6,597 nucleotides of DNA from an uncultured Collinsella sp. (GTDB taxonomy: Bacteria > Actinomycetota > Coriobacteriia > Coriobacteriales > Coriobacteriaceae), in contig URTZ01000109.1 in assembly GCA_900550825.1 (NCBI GenBank), positions 1 to 6,597 of the forward strand, read 5' to 3'. Positions 6,533 to 6,597 of this stretch are shown in pieces. A program made the position numbers and the translations under genes. The notes below the pieces were generated by a model that was given only the letters and a program-made list of their open reading frames with translations, searched no databases and was not told the DNA's origin. Positions within the stretch are counted from its first letter, which is position 1; every line of letters starts with the position of its first letter.

Positions 6533-6597
6533 ATGACCAGCGCGAAGAAGATCTACCTCGCCGTGGCGGGCGGGCTCGTTGCCGCGGGTGTTGTCCT
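6533..6597 (+). CDS. N-terminus of a third operon gene, probably a DUF4097-type envelope protein (partial)
   Basis: Only 21 full codons are inside the window. The start is ATG 6533, eight bases after AGGAG (6520-6524), and 15 bases after the DUF1700 stop, so it belongs to the same operon. The visible residues (MTSAKKIYLAVAGGLVAAGV) have two lysines followed by a hydrophobic stretch, as in a signal anchor or signal peptide. In many Gram-positive genomes the gene after padR and DUF1700 encodes a DUF4097 beta-strand-repeat protein; I use that synteny for the family guess, since the visible residues alone do not show it. Confidence 0.7.
   Translation, partial: MTSAKKIYLAVAGGLVAAGVV

Noticed and set aside
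1..6597. CRISPR array, tRNA, rRNA, insertion sequence or attachment site
   Set aside because: I saw no repeat-spacer series, cloverleaf, ribosomal segment, transposase motif or flanking terminal repeats.

Overview
The window looks like a chromosomal segment from a high-GC member of Coriobacteriia (Actinomycetota), of the Collinsella/Olsenella/Eggerthella kind. This is inferred from base composition, from the style of the LuxR regulator and the Tat-exported surface protein, and from a PadR-DUF1700 operon. No rRNA or marker gene is present to confirm it.

Left part (1-3769, minus strand): one very long gene fills more than half the window and runs off the left edge. Reading the minus strand from an ATG at 3769 gives 1256 codons without a stop. 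The protein starts with a twin-arginine signal peptide. It continues with a carboxypeptidase-regulatory-like beta-sandwich, a long family-specific region that I cannot assign, stretches resembling beta-propeller blades, and a CARDB/Ig-like module at the window edge. It is probably a secreted or surface protein of unknown function. The long plus-strand ORFs opposite it are shadows.

Middle (3925-4929, minus strand): a LuxR-type regulator with a TPR-like helical N-terminal part and a C-terminal GerE helix-turn-helix. It lies 155 bases upstream of the large gene on the same strand, so it is a candidate regulator of it. Beyond it (about 5089-5454, minus strand) is a decayed fragment of a DEDDh 3'-5' exonuclease. 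Motif II is intact, motif III is altered and motif I is missing.

Right part (5521-6597, plus strand): a clear sigma-70-type promoter (TTGACG, 17-base spacer, TATAGT) with a palindromic operator over and just after its -10 box drives a PadR repressor. A DUF1700/HAAS membrane protein overlaps the end of padR. A third gene follows, cut by the window edge, whose N-terminus is a membrane or export segment; by known synteny it is probably a DUF4097 protein. This layout suggests an autoregulated envelope-stress or membrane-sensing operon.
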